NCBI RefSeq assembly: GCF_900176435.1
Contig: NZ_FWYE01000002.1
Coordinates: 1-64,000 of the forward strand
Direction of reading: 5' to 3'
Length of the DNA: 64,000 bases
DNA from: Picrophilus oshimae DSM 9789
GTDB taxonomy: Archaea > Thermoplasmatota > Thermoplasmata > Thermoplasmatales > Thermoplasmataceae
In this document: positions 43,878-53,295 of the stretch, piece by piece
Numbering within the stretch: position 1 is the first letter of the stretch
Layout of the letters: each line of letters begins with the position of its first letter
Notes under the pieces: generated by a model
What the model saw: the letters and a program-made list of their open reading frames with translations, nothing else
What the model was told of the DNA's origin: nothing
Database searches by the model: none
Position numbers and translations under genes: made by a program

Positions 43878-44635
43878 TTCACCTTTTTGTATATGCCATT
43901 AATTCCTTCCTTTATATATATTTCTGTGTAATTCTTTTTTTCATATATATTTATATACCTATCAATGGAGCCATTTCCAGTTATTCCAAAAATATGGCTT
44001 AATGTTGAATTTATTGTTGGATTCATTGTTGAATTGTATATATAAATATATGTGCTGTTTTCATACATCATGGCCTTTATATATGTACTGTTGAATTTTG
44101 CCATTAACGTTGCATTTCCATTTTTTATACTGTTCGTGTTAAATGTTTTTCCAGAGTTAACGGCATTTATTGATGCCTTGACGCCATTTAAATTGCCCAA
44201 AACGACATAGTTGTTATTCTCTATAAAGGCATATAAATTAAAATTACTGATTTTTAGCAGGCTTAAATTAAATGGTATTATTCCAGAGATGTTTAGATCC
44301 TTTATTTCATATATTGTTTTTCCCCTGTATGATATCTCTGAAACAGATACATTCGAGGATTTTAATCTTGTATCGTTGCTTATTTTAACATCCTTTGATA
44401 TAATGCTATTTATTCCGGTTACAATGCCGATACTGTTATTTGATGCAAAGAAGTAAAATGTTGTTCCATTGTAATTTACATAACCGTATATGTTTTGATC
44501 CTTTGGTATGAAATCAGAATAATTGTATACAGCCCCGGTGGAGCTTGATATGTTCCTTGAAATGAAGTATGCGGACGGTATTATTATAATAATCGCAATA
44601 ATAATTATAATGATCTTTGTGATAATCGGCCTCAT
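43874..44635 (-). CDS. Membrane-anchored external protein of an ABC exporter operon
   Basis: The 253-aa protein begins with a strong membrane anchor (RPIITKIIIIIIAIIIIIPSAYFI) and continues as a beta-rich, Asn/Ser/Thr-rich external domain with many N-x-S/T sites, usual for surface proteins here. I do not recognise the family. It is the first gene of a three-gene unit (ATGA-type overlap with the permease), so it may be the exporter's accessory or substrate-handling subunit. This is inference from position only. Confidence 0.6.
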   Translation of the reverse strand: MRPIITKIIIIIIAIIIIIPSAYFISRNISSSTGAVYNYSDFIPKDQNIYGYVNYNGTTFYFFASNNSIGIVTGINSIISKDVKISNDTRLKSSNVSVSEISYRGKTIYEIKDLNISGIIPFNLSLLKISNFNLYAFIENNNYVVLGNLNGVKASINAVNSGKTFNTNSIKNGNATLMAKFNSTYIKAMMYENSTYIYIYNSTMNPTINSTLSHIFGITGNGSIDRYINIYEKKNYTEIYIKEGINGIYKKVK

Positions 44636-44667
44636 GATTTATCTATTTAAATCTTGTAAATAACCTT

Positions 44668-45171
44668 TTACTTCAATGACTTTATAAAGAAATATGTATT
44701 AAAAATTCCAGATCTTATTTCAGATTTTAATGATTTTATATTTATACATTTATATTCATTGTAAGTATCTATTTTTAATGCATTTTCCATGACCTCGTGG
44801 TATATACTGTAGTGACCTCTCTGAAGATGAACAAAGGCGGTGCATACCATTATTATAAACCTGAGTGTTGATTTCTCAAGGCCATTTGAATGCCTCCAGA
44901 GCTGCTCAAGGGCCTCGTGTGCCTCCCAGAAACGCTCCTGAACCATTAATGAAATTCCATCATTGAATGTGTAACTTTTTTCATTTAATTCTATATAAAA
45001 AAGATAATCATCAATTATATTAAAATCAATGTTTTCAAATGATGATATCTCTGTATGGTCAAAGGCGCATCTAAGATCATGTATGCATTTATATTTCGAT
45101 GTTATATCCCTGAAGATTTTATCACGCTCTGATAGGTTTATCTTCCTACCAAAAAAATAGATGTACCTCAT
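44668..45171 (-). CDS. DUF309 family protein
   Basis: The C-terminal 100 residues of this 167-aa protein carry the DUF309 signature: LMVQERFWEAHEALEQLWRHSNGLEKSTLRFIIMVCTAFVHLQRGHY, with E-x-H and His residues that probably bind metal in this all-helical fold. The N-terminal 60 residues are less conserved-looking. Function is unknown in any organism, to my knowledge. It is a single gene, divergent from the sugar ABC operon. Confidence 0.8.
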   Translation of the reverse strand: MRYIYFFGRKINLSERDKIFRDITSKYKCIHDLRCAFDHTEISSFENIDFNIIDDYLFYIELNEKSYTFNDGISLMVQERFWEAHEALEQLWRHSNGLEKSTLRFIIMVCTAFVHLQRGHYSIYHEVMENALKIDTYNEYKCINIKSLKSEIRSGIFNTYFFIKSLK

Positions 45172-45269
45172 ATTATTCCATTATATTTTAAAATAAATCA
45201 TTTTTGTGAATATAGAAATATATATTATAGATGGTAAAAATTTAATTACATGTTACAGTTACTGAATTG

Positions 45270-46700
45270 ATGGACGATAATAATAAAGATTTCTATAAGA
45301 AAAAAAGTAGGGGAAGGATCTTTGCTGTTATAGCCGCAATAATAATAATCGTTGCCGCAGTTGGTGGTGTTCTCTATTATTTGAGCACAGTGCACCACGT
45401 CAGGACGCAGACAATTACAGTTCTTGTTGGCAGCGGAAGTGATACAGAGGAATATTTAAGTGCAGTTGCAAAGAACTTTGAGAAGGCAAATCCGAATATT
45501 AAGATAGACATAACAACTGTTGGTTACAGTGATATAGTTGACACACCGCTGACAGCACTGAGGGACAAGGCATCATCTCCGTCGATTATAATGTACTATC
45601 CATCAGGAGCGCCAACGCTTGGTCCTTATTTATATAACCTCTCAGGAAGGATAAATACCGGTCTATTCCCGGCGGCCGAGATGTTCTCAGGTGGTTATCT
45701 GCTTAATTTAAACGGAAGTGTGGAGAAGACCATAGGTGTTCCTATACATAACGTCCTCGGCTACGTTCTTGTATACCAAAAAGATGTCTTTGATAATAAA
45801 ACGTTGAGCAGTGAGTTTGAAAAGGAATACAATTTCAGCTTTAACCCGGATACATGGACAAACTGGACACAGGTTCTTGATGCGGCCACATTTTTAAAGA
45901 ACTCAAACGATTCATCACTACCAAAGTACCAGCTACTATTCCCGGATTCACCAAACCATTCGATTATAGATGCCTTCATGGGGCTTTTATACTCGTATGG
46001 CCAGGGAAAAAGTGAAACAATGATACCCAAAAACTCAGGTTCAGCATACTGGACATACATAGGTGATTTCAACGGAACATGGGAACCAACCTTTAACAAT
46101 GCAGCCGGTGTTCAGGCACTAAAAATGTATAAAAAGTTAATAAACTTTGAACCGTCTTTATCCGTTGAGCCAATAGGCTATGATGAGCAGCTTAAGCTCT
46201 TTGAGACCGGCGATTATGCAATGGGCCTTGCATGGACAAGCTTCCTGCCAGCATACTCAAAATCGACTGTTGGAAAGGATCTCGGTGTTGCAATACTGCC
46301 ACAGGGTGCTACAGGTTACCAGCCGACGTTTCTTGGTGTAAATCCATATTCAAACACATCTCTTGATATGAAATTCATAGACTTTGCAATATCAAACAGT
46401 GAGTTCTCAATGGGTGTTAAGGATTTCCAGTTTTTGCCATCAACATACTCTGGCATGGAGGCTGCAGAATCACAGCCAGGATTCTCATGGCTTGCACCAA
46501 TGCTAAATTACTCTGAAAAGATCGTTCCGCCTGTTAAGAACGTTGCAGTTTACATACATCTTGAGCCCCTCTTTACTGAGCTGACACCGGATCTAAATGG
46601 GCAGATATATAATTACTTTGAGGGAAAGGAAACGGCCACTGCCGCACTTTCAACTGCATATTCCGAGTGGATGTCCGAGATAAAGAGTGAAAATTTATAA
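45270..46700 (+). CDS. Sugar ABC transporter substrate-binding protein
   Basis: The 476-aa protein has an N-terminal membrane anchor (GRIFAVIAAIIIIVAAVGGVLYYL) and a type I/cluster B solute-binding fold: ITVLVGSGSDTEEYLSAVAKNFEKANPNIKIDI at the start, VQALKMYKKLINFEPS and FETGDYAMGLAWTSFLPAY later. These are hallmarks of extracellular sugar-binding proteins. No lipobox Cys is seen; anchoring is by the helix. The ATG at 45270 is preferred over the TTG just before it. It is first in an operon with a fused permease and an ATPase, then a GH15 enzyme, so a malto- or gluco-oligosaccharide is a likely substrate. Confidence 0.9.
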   Translation: MDDNNKDFYKKKSRGRIFAVIAAIIIIVAAVGGVLYYLSTVHHVRTQTITVLVGSGSDTEEYLSAVAKNFEKANPNIKIDITTVGYSDIVDTPLTALRDKASSPSIIMYYPSGAPTLGPYLYNLSGRINTGLFPAAEMFSGGYLLNLNGSVEKTIGVPIHNVLGYVLVYQKDVFDNKTLSSEFEKEYNFSFNPDTWTNWTQVLDAATFLKNSNDSSLPKYQLLFPDSPNHSIIDAFMGLLYSYGQGKSETMIPKNSGSAYWTYIGDFNGTWEPTFNNAAGVQALKMYKKLINFEPSLSVEPIGYDEQLKLFETGDYAMGLAWTSFLPAYSKSTVGKDLGVAILPQGATGYQPTFLGVNPYSNTSLDMKFIDFAISNSEFSMGVKDFQFLPSTYSGMEAAESQPGFSWLAPMLNYSEKIVPPVKNVAVYIHLEPLFTELTPDLNGQIYNYFEGKETATAALSTAYSEWMSEIKSENL

Positions 46701-48432
46701 ACCATTTATAAATAGAGAATCCGGAATGAAATCTGGTATTAAAACCTCATTAAGAATGCGGGCCCTTTTATTGGTAATACCCGCCCTTATCTATTTTTTG
46801 ATTTTTGCAATATATCCAATGATAGAAAATGTTATTTTAACATTTGAAACCCAGAATTCAAGCGGTGCTTACATATTTGCGGGTCTTAAAAACTATTATC
46901 TTTTGTTTAACACACCGCACCTCGGCCGGATATTTTACAACAGCCTTCTTTACACATTTGTTGTCCCTGTTGTTGATGTTGCATTGTCAATACCACTGGC
47001 AAATTTTTTGAAAAATTTGAAAAAAAGTTATCTGTTCCCGTTGATACTTTTACCATCATTTGTACCATTGGTCACTGGTGCAACAATGTGGATTTTAATG
47101 CTAAATCCATTTTATGGAATATCATATTTTATATTAAGGAAAGACCTGTTTACAAGCGTATGGAGCATAATAATAATTGATATATGGTCAAGCATACCCC
47201 TTGCAACAGTAATGATATACTCCGGATTAAATGGAATACCAAAGAGCATCGATGAGGCCGCATACATGGACGGAATAACAGGACTGAAAAAGCTTGTTAA
47301 CATAGATTTACCTTATATAAAATACCAGATCCTTGCAGCCTTTGTTTTAATGCTTATCTATGGTTCATTTACCTTTGACCCAATATACGCATCTTTAAGT
47401 TTATCGCCACCATTTGCCACAACGGATCTATCATTCTTTTCATATCAATTATTTTTCACGGGAAACATAGGTTTTTCTGCTGTTTTAATGACATTAATGT
47501 CCTTATTTTCCACGGCCGTTGCAATTATATTTGTAAAATTAACTTTAAGCAGCTCCAGGTCTAGTGGAAGAATAAGGTTTAAGAGGCTTCCAAATAGAAT
47601 GATGCCTTTAAAGCTCCAGTGGTTCCTTACAATACTTTATATAATATTCTTCCTGATACCATTCTTATGGCTAATACTTGAATCATTAAAGACAAATGCA
47701 GAGATCTTTGATATACCGCCGTTGATAATACCAAAAATAGTAACGGCCCAGCATTACATATCATCAATATTTAAGGGTGCGCCGTATTATATAACAAGCC
47801 TTGTTGTTTCAATTCTTGGATCGTTGCTTGCATTAATAATAGGCATTCCCGCGGCCTATTCTGTTGCAAGGCATAAAATAGGAGGTTTAAAGTTCATAGG
47901 CCTTGTTTTATTTATATATTCAATACCTCTTGTTATATTAATGATACCGGACTATTCAATATTAAATGACTTACATACAATAAATTCATGGCTTGGCCTT
48001 ATAATTGTTTACCCGGTTATGGTCATGCCCATTGTTATATGGATGTTATATAACTTTTACATTGGATTCCCAAAGTATTATGATGAGGCATCATACATGG
48101 ATGGCATGGGCTTTTTCAAATCATTTTTTAAAACAATAATACCATTAAGCTATGATGGAATCTTCGTTGCGTTTTTATATGCCTTTATATTTGCCTGGGG
48201 TGCTTTAATATTCCCGCTGGCATTTACATATTCTCCATATAACATGAGTATTTTATCTCCATCCGGAGCACAGACATTAACAATATTTATAGGAAGCTCC
48301 ATAGGCCATGAGGCCATAGATTACGGCCTTTTATCAGCGGCCAGCGTTGTCAGTATAATACCTGCGGTAATAATTTCAATTCTTGTTAGGTCAAAGCTTG
48401 ATAAGGTCTGGAGGGGGAGTGGCATAAAATGA
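46687..48432 (+). CDS. Fused MalF-MalG-type sugar ABC permease
   Basis: This 581-aa protein contains two complete permease halves. The N-terminal half (about residues 20-290) is MalF-like with an EAA loop EAAYMDGITGLKKLVNIDLP. The C-terminal half (about 315-580) is MalG-like with EASYMDGMGFFKSFFKTIIP. Most sugar importers use two separate genes; here they are joined by a short basic linker (KLTLSSSRSSGRIRFKRLPNRMM). The gene starts at GTG overlapping the binding-protein stop; an ATG at 46726 is a possible alternative. It overlaps the ATPase gene by 4 bp (ATGA). Confidence 0.9.
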   Translation: MKIYKPFINRESGMKSGIKTSLRMRALLLVIPALIYFLIFAIYPMIENVILTFETQNSSGAYIFAGLKNYYLLFNTPHLGRIFYNSLLYTFVVPVVDVALSIPLANFLKNLKKSYLFPLILLPSFVPLVTGATMWILMLNPFYGISYFILRKDLFTSVWSIIIIDIWSSIPLATVMIYSGLNGIPKSIDEAAYMDGITGLKKLVNIDLPYIKYQILAAFVLMLIYGSFTFDPIYASLSLSPPFATTDLSFFSYQLFFTGNIGFSAVLMTLMSLFSTAVAIIFVKLTLSSSRSSGRIRFKRLPNRMMPLKLQWFLTILYIIFFLIPFLWLILESLKTNAEIFDIPPLIIPKIVTAQHYISSIFKGAPYYITSLVVSILGSLLALIIGIPAAYSVARHKIGGLKFIGLVLFIYSIPLVILMIPDYSILNDLHTINSWLGLIIVYPVMVMPIVIWMLYNFYIGFPKYYDEASYMDGMGFFKSFFKTIIPLSYDGIFVAFLYAFIFAWGALIFPLAFTYSPYNMSILSPSGAQTLTIFIGSSIGHEAIDYGLLSAASVVSIIPAVIISILVRSKLDKVWRGSGIK

Positions 48433-49439
48433 TACTTGAAATGTATAATATAGAAAAACGGTTTGGTAATTTTACAGCACTAAAATTTGATGAATTATTA
48501 TTTGATAATAATAGATACTATGTAATTCTCGGACCATCTGGTTCCGGAAAGACCACACTTTTAAGGATCATAGGCGGTCTTGAGTACGCCGATTCTGGAA
48601 AAATAATTATGGAATCGAGGGAAATAACAAACATGCCGCCATGGAAGAGGGATATCGGACTTGTATTTCAAAACTATGCCCTTTATCCACATTTAAAGGT
48701 TTACGAGAACATAGCATCGCCATTGATATCAAAGAATGTTCCTGCAGAGGAGGTAAATCATGAGGTAAAGAATATACTTGATATCATGGAGTTAACAGAC
48801 CAGGCAAGGAAGTTCCCATCGCAGCTCAGCGGCGGCCAGCAGCAGAGGGTTGCACTGGCAAGGGCCCTGGTAAAACGTCCAAAGGTTCTGCTTTTGGATG
48901 AGCCGCTATCCAATCTTGATAGCAGGGTGAGGGCAGATCTCAGGGATTATTTAAAAAAGACCCAGAGGGAGTTTCAGTTCACTGCAATACATGTTACACA
49001 CGATCCTGAGGAGGCCATGGCCCTTGGTGATAAGCTTGTTGTATTTCATCATGGTAAGATAATACAGAACGATACGCCATATAACGTTTATAATAATCCA
49101 AATGATATATTCTGCGCAAGAATGCTTGGCAACATCAATTTAATACCAAGGAATAGCATAGATCTTGATTTAAATGATGATTTCGATTACTATGGAATAA
49201 GGCCAGAGGACATATTTATTGATCCCAATGGAAATATAAATGGAACAATAAAATATAAGGATTTTCTGGGGCACGGATATATGTACGCCATAGATGTCAA
49301 CGGCTTTACATTAAAGGTTCTGGCAGGCAAGGATGTTCATCTATCATCAAAGCAGGAGGTAAGGCTGAGGTTTGATATGTCAAGATTAAATATATACAAA
49401 AATGGCAAAAAGGTCTCTCCTGCAATAAAAGCGGTTTAA
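48429..49439 (+). CDS. Sugar ABC transporter ATP-binding protein (MalK/UgpC-like)
   Basis: The 336-aa ATPase has Walker A GPSGSGKTTLLR, Q-loop FQNYALYPHLKVYENIASPL, signature LSGGQQQRVALARALVKRP, Walker B VLLLDEPLSNLDS and switch His in THDPEEAMALGD. A C-terminal TOBE-like regulatory domain follows from about residue 235 (IRPEDIFIDPNGNINGTIKYKDFLGHGYMYAIDV), as in MalK/UgpC proteins. A strong G-rich SD (GGAGGGGGAGTGG) lies before the ATG. It powers the fused permease encoded immediately upstream. Confidence 0.95.
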   Translation: MILEMYNIEKRFGNFTALKFDELLFDNNRYYVILGPSGSGKTTLLRIIGGLEYADSGKIIMESREITNMPPWKRDIGLVFQNYALYPHLKVYENIASPLISKNVPAEEVNHEVKNILDIMELTDQARKFPSQLSGGQQQRVALARALVKRPKVLLLDEPLSNLDSRVRADLRDYLKKTQREFQFTAIHVTHDPEEAMALGDKLVVFHHGKIIQNDTPYNVYNNPNDIFCARMLGNINLIPRNSIDLDLNDDFDYYGIRPEDIFIDPNGNINGTIKYKDFLGHGYMYAIDVNGFTLKVLAGKDVHLSSKQEVRLRFDMSRLNIYKNGKKVSPAIKAV

Positions 49440-49491
49440 TTCTTTGTTTTAGCAACTTAAGTATTAAATAATAATTATCAATAATAGCACA

Positions 49492-51402
49492 ATGGTTAGA
49501 TACATACCCATGGGTAATGGGAAGATCCTTGTGAGCTTTAATAATGATTATAATTTAACAGACTTTTACTTTTCAAAGGACATGGCTGAGAACCACAGTG
49601 CCGGAAAACCTTTCAGGTACGGTGTCTCCATTAATGATAAATTCACATGGATAAATGCTTCAAACATTGTTTCTAAGGATTATTATGATCATACAATGAT
49701 AGGCATTGTTAAATACAATATCAACGACGTTTCATTTGAGGATGACAACTTTGTTGATATATACGAGGATGTCTATGCAAGAAAAATAAAGATAACAAAC
49801 AAAAGAAAGGAAAAGATAAATGTTAAATTGTTCTTCCATCAGAATTTTTCAATTTACGGAAACAATATTGGTGATACAGGATTCTATTATCCTGATACAA
49901 ATGCAATAGTGCATTACAAGGGCAGAAGGTATTTTATAATATCAACAACGGACGGAAAGAATTCATTTGACCAGTATGCCATAGGAATAAAGGATTTCAA
50001 TGGCATGGCAGGTACATGGAAGGACGCCGAGGATAATAATTTATCCATGGGGCCAATAGCCATAGGCTCGGTTGATTCAACGATCAGGCACAGCATCGAT
50101 ATTGATCCAGAATCGCAGAAGGAGCTTTACTATTACATAGCCTGTGCCAGGGATCTTGACACAGTTTTAAGGATTAATAAGAATATGAGCACGGGCAAGC
50201 TTGACAGAATGATGAAGAGAACGGAGAACTTCTGGGAGCTCTGGGTTTCAAAGTCGCCGTTAAATTTAACAACAGAGCTAAATGAGATGTACAAAAAATC
50301 ACTTTTTATTATAAGGTCACATATAAATGAGAAGGGCGCAGTCATGGCCTCAAGCGATAGCGATATACTTAGAAGCAACATGGATTCATATTACTATTCA
50401 TGGCCAAGGGATGCCGGCTATGCTGCAATATCAATGATTGTTTCAGAGCATAGTGATCCGGCAAAGCTATTCTTCGATTTTTGCATAAATACAATATCAA
50501 AAGATGGATATTTTTATCATAAGTACAACCCTGATGGAAAGATTGCAAGCAGCTGGCTTCCATACATTATGGATGGAAAGAGAATACTCCCGATACAGGA
50601 GGACGAATCGGCAATAGTTATAATAGCAGCCTGGTACTATTATTCAACAAACAATGATATTGAGTACATATCATATTTATACGAGAGATTAATTAAAAGG
50701 GTTGCCGAGTTTTTATACAATTTTACATACGATAACGGCCTTCCAAAGGAATCATTTGATCTCTGGGAGGAGCGCTTTGGAATACATACATATACCGTTG
50801 CCTCTGTTTACATTGCACTTATATACGCGGCGAATTTTGCCGAGATATTCAATGAGACCGATCTTGCAAGGAAATACAAGTCAAAGGCTGATAAGATGCT
50901 CGAATCCTTTGAAAAGATGTTTTATTCAGATGATCTTGGCTACTATGCAAGGCGCATATACAATGGAGACGTGGATTTTGTGCTTGATTCATCTGTTCTC
51001 TGGCTGGTGATCTTTGGAATTAAAAAGCCGGACGATCCGAGAATTGTATCCACGGTGAAGGCCATAGAGAAGAAGCTCTGGGTTCCAGGCATTGGCGGGA
51101 TAGCAAGGTACGAGGGTGATTACTACCAGAGGATTTCAGGTAAAAACATACCAGGCAATCCATGGATAATAACAACCCTGTGGCTTGCAGATTATTATAT
51201 AATGGCCGGAAACACGGGCAGGGCACTTGAATTGATAAACTGGGTGGTACAGCACAGCGAGGAATCAGGAATATTATCAGAACAGATAAATCCTGACAAT
51301 GGCGAGCCAATATCTGTATCACCGCTGATATGGTCGCACTCACAGCTCGTTTTAACACTTAAAAGGTATAAGGATGCCATTAAAAATAAGGGAATTCAAT
51401 GA
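49492..51402 (+). CDS. GH15 glucoamylase-like hydrolase
   Basis: This 636-aa protein has an N-terminal beta-sandwich (about residues 1-270) and an (alpha/alpha)6 barrel. The barrel has YYYSWPRDAGYAAISM, the general-acid region FDLWEERFGIHTYTVASVY and the general-base region SEQINPDNGEPISVSPLIWSHSQLV, all GH15 marks. No signal peptide is present, so the enzyme is intracellular and would hydrolyse imported oligosaccharides to glucose. An intracellular glucoamylase of about this size has been described from Picrophilus torridus, as I recall. Trehalase activity is known in related Thermoplasmatales GH15 enzymes and is the alternative. It sits just behind the sugar ABC operon. Confidence 0.88.
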   Translation: MVRYIPMGNGKILVSFNNDYNLTDFYFSKDMAENHSAGKPFRYGVSINDKFTWINASNIVSKDYYDHTMIGIVKYNINDVSFEDDNFVDIYEDVYARKIKITNKRKEKINVKLFFHQNFSIYGNNIGDTGFYYPDTNAIVHYKGRRYFIISTTDGKNSFDQYAIGIKDFNGMAGTWKDAEDNNLSMGPIAIGSVDSTIRHSIDIDPESQKELYYYIACARDLDTVLRINKNMSTGKLDRMMKRTENFWELWVSKSPLNLTTELNEMYKKSLFIIRSHINEKGAVMASSDSDILRSNMDSYYYSWPRDAGYAAISMIVSEHSDPAKLFFDFCINTISKDGYFYHKYNPDGKIASSWLPYIMDGKRILPIQEDESAIVIIAAWYYYSTNNDIEYISYLYERLIKRVAEFLYNFTYDNGLPKESFDLWEERFGIHTYTVASVYIALIYAANFAEIFNETDLARKYKSKADKMLESFEKMFYSDDLGYYARRIYNGDVDFVLDSSVLWLVIFGIKKPDDPRIVSTVKAIEKKLWVPGIGGIARYEGDYYQRISGKNIPGNPWIITTLWLADYYIMAGNTGRALELINWVVQHSEESGILSEQINPDNGEPISVSPLIWSHSQLVLTLKRYKDAIKNKGIQ

Positions 51403-51829
51403 TAATGATATAAATGGCATATACAAAGTCGAGCTGCTATCTTTTGGCAGCGGGGCCTACTCATACGAGATGATAGATGAAATGCTGCATGATAAAAACA
51501 GCATTACACTGGTTCTTGATAACAATAATATTATAGGATACGCAACCGCCGTTAAATTAAACAGTAGTTCAATGGATGTAGAGAGCATAGCGGTAATTCC
51601 AGAATACCAGGGGCACGGCTACGGAAAACTGCTTTTATCCAGTTTGGAAGATAAAATGAGGGGGCTTGGATATTTATATTCCATTCTTGAGGTTAGATCA
51701 ATGAATTACAGGGCAATATCCATGTACAAAAAGAACGGATACAGGGAGATTGAATACATAAAAAATTACTATGAGGTAAACGATCCTGGCGGCAGGGACG
51801 CAATAAGGATGATAAAATCACTTCATTAA
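51374..51829 (+). CDS. rimI: RimI-like N-terminal acetyltransferase
   Basis: This 151-aa GNAT enzyme has the family's acetyl-CoA-binding motif VESIAVIPEYQGHGYGKLLLSSLEDKM (residues about 72-98) and the C-terminal SILEVRSMNYRAISMYKKNGYREIEYIKNYY typical of RimI/Ard1 protein N-acetyltransferases. It probably acetylates protein N-termini. It overlaps the glucoamylase end by 29 bp, so it is in the same transcript, and is convergent with the HD hydrolase, overlapping it by 12 bp. Confidence 0.85.
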   Translation: MPLKIREFNDNDINGIYKVELLSFGSGAYSYEMIDEMLHDKNSITLVLDNNNIIGYATAVKLNSSSMDVESIAVIPEYQGHGYGKLLLSSLEDKMRGLGYLYSILEVRSMNYRAISMYKKNGYREIEYIKNYYEVNDPGGRDAIRMIKSLH

Positions 51830-52870
51830 AAAGATGTATTTATTCGATATATAATCATCAAGGGCCCTTATTATTGGAGATATATCCTTTAAATTTTCCT
51901 TTCTGTTGTTTACATAAACGTATATATTATTTTTTATTCTGTCCGAGCCGAAGAAGGAAAGCGGCGGTATAACATCGATGATGTTTTTTGAGAGTTTTTT
52001 ATATTCATTTTCATCGTACTTTATCCTTTTGTATACCTTGTAAAGCCTTCTGTTCATTATGTTTCTTATAATATTGCATGATTTGTCATATTTAAGCATG
52101 TCATACATTAATTCAAAGTCGGTCTTTTTAAGATCCTTTACATCATATGAATAGTTTTTATATGCAATCTCAAGCATCTTCTGTGCTATCCTGCATGTTT
52201 TATGAAAGTAAACGCTTTTATACATTATCAGCCTGGCTATCATTGCCGCCTCAATTGCAGGTATGCCCTTCTCCTCTATTATTAGATCATTATTATCCAT
52301 TGATGATGTGTTTATTATCCTCTCGTAATCTATATTAATGCCTGTACCGGTATAAAAGGCATCACGCCTTATATAATCAAGCTCGTCAGAATCAACAGGC
52401 CCGCTTATTATCCATGAGTAACTTGATTTTTTGCCTGTTGCAAGATCCGATACCATTTTTAGATCATAATGGTATTTTTCTATTATCTCAGGGATCTTGC
52501 TGTCATTGTATGGATAAATGCCATTTATTATTTTAAAGGTCATGTCCTCGTGCCTCATGCCATAAAGTTCATTGAATAGATCCTCAAGGGAGTGGCTGAA
52601 TGGTGGATGCCCAATATCATGGAGCATGGCTGCTATGCCTATTTCCTCGGCATCTATGTTAAGATGATCCATGAACTTCCTTGCTATAAACATCGTTCCT
52701 ATTGAATGCTCGAACCTGGTATGGTTTGCACCTGGAAAGACAAGATTGCACATACCAAGCTGCTTTATATATCTTAACCTCTGAAAATAATCAGAATCAA
52801 GTAATTCTAAATACACTCCTGAGATCTTTATCATTCCATTTAGCGGATCCTCTATGATCTTGTAATCCAT
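51818..52870 (-). CDS. HD-superfamily phosphohydrolase
   Basis: The 350-aa protein has the HD metal site: HTRFEHSIGTMFIARKF, then IAAMLHDIGHPPFSHSLEDLF and a later Asp in GPVDSDELDYIRRDAFYTG. These patterns match the YdhJ/dNTPase-like HD group (COG1078). Members are predicted nucleotide phosphohydrolases, and some are dGTPases. The C-terminal 150 residues are helical and lysine-rich. The gene is divergent from the SRP RNA, 75 bp away, with a TATA-like element about 25-35 bp before the ATG. Confidence 0.88.
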   Translation of the reverse strand: MDYKIIEDPLNGMIKISGVYLELLDSDYFQRLRYIKQLGMCNLVFPGANHTRFEHSIGTMFIARKFMDHLNIDAEEIGIAAMLHDIGHPPFSHSLEDLFNELYGMRHEDMTFKIINGIYPYNDSKIPEIIEKYHYDLKMVSDLATGKKSSYSWIISGPVDSDELDYIRRDAFYTGTGINIDYERIINTSSMDNNDLIIEEKGIPAIEAAMIARLIMYKSVYFHKTCRIAQKMLEIAYKNYSYDVKDLKKTDFELMYDMLKYDKSCNIIRNIMNRRLYKVYKRIKYDENEYKKLSKNIIDVIPPLSFFGSDRIKNNIYVYVNNRKENLKDISPIIRALDDYISNKYIFLMK

Positions 52871-52945
52871 AAAATCTTTATAAAAAACATGCTATAAATA
52901 TAACCAATATTAGGAAATTTTTTATGCATTGTTTATATTATCTCT

Positions 52946-53251
52946 TGCTGGACTTGGCCGGGAAGCCAGGCACTTCCTGTTACCCGAAGCCTAAATGCGG
53001 GGGCGACAGCCGGTTGAGGGCAACCAGGCCTCCATAGGGTCCCTGTGGAAGCAATGAATCTCTGTCCTCCTTGGTCCTGGGTTTATGCGTGCATTTCCAA
53101 AGGGAGATGCATGCATAATCTGTCCGGTGAACCCGCCAGGCCCGGAAGGGAGCAACGGTGGCTGGAACCAAGGATGCTAGGAGGGTGCGGGGACGAGTGG
53201 AAGCAGGGGGCAGCCCTATGGGCGCCTGGTCCGATTCCGGCGTGTCCAGCA
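52946..53251 (+). ncRNA. Signal recognition particle RNA (archaeal 7S RNA)
   Basis: The terminal helix pairs TGCTGGAC (52946-52953) with GTCCAGCA (53244-53251). The Alu domain shows CTGTTACCCGAAGCC and the GGGGGCGACAGCC segment. Helix 8, the Ffh/SRP54-binding site, shows GTGAACCCGCCAGGCCCGG and GGAGCAACGG (about 53130-53160). The stretch is strikingly GC-rich against its surroundings, and about 306 nt is the normal archaeal size. It works with SRP19, SRP54 and the FtsY encoded at 26033-26980. A long open frame that starts at 53158 inside it is not protein-coding there. Confidence 0.95.
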
Positions 53252-53295
53252 TTTTAAAGACGCAAACATTAATAATTTTTATGATATATTTGTTC

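Noticed and set aside
53158-53295. N-terminal extension of the S9 peptidase
   Set aside because: This part of the frame lies within the SRP RNA and encodes a composition unlike the rest of the protein; ATG 53296 or 53281 is a better start.
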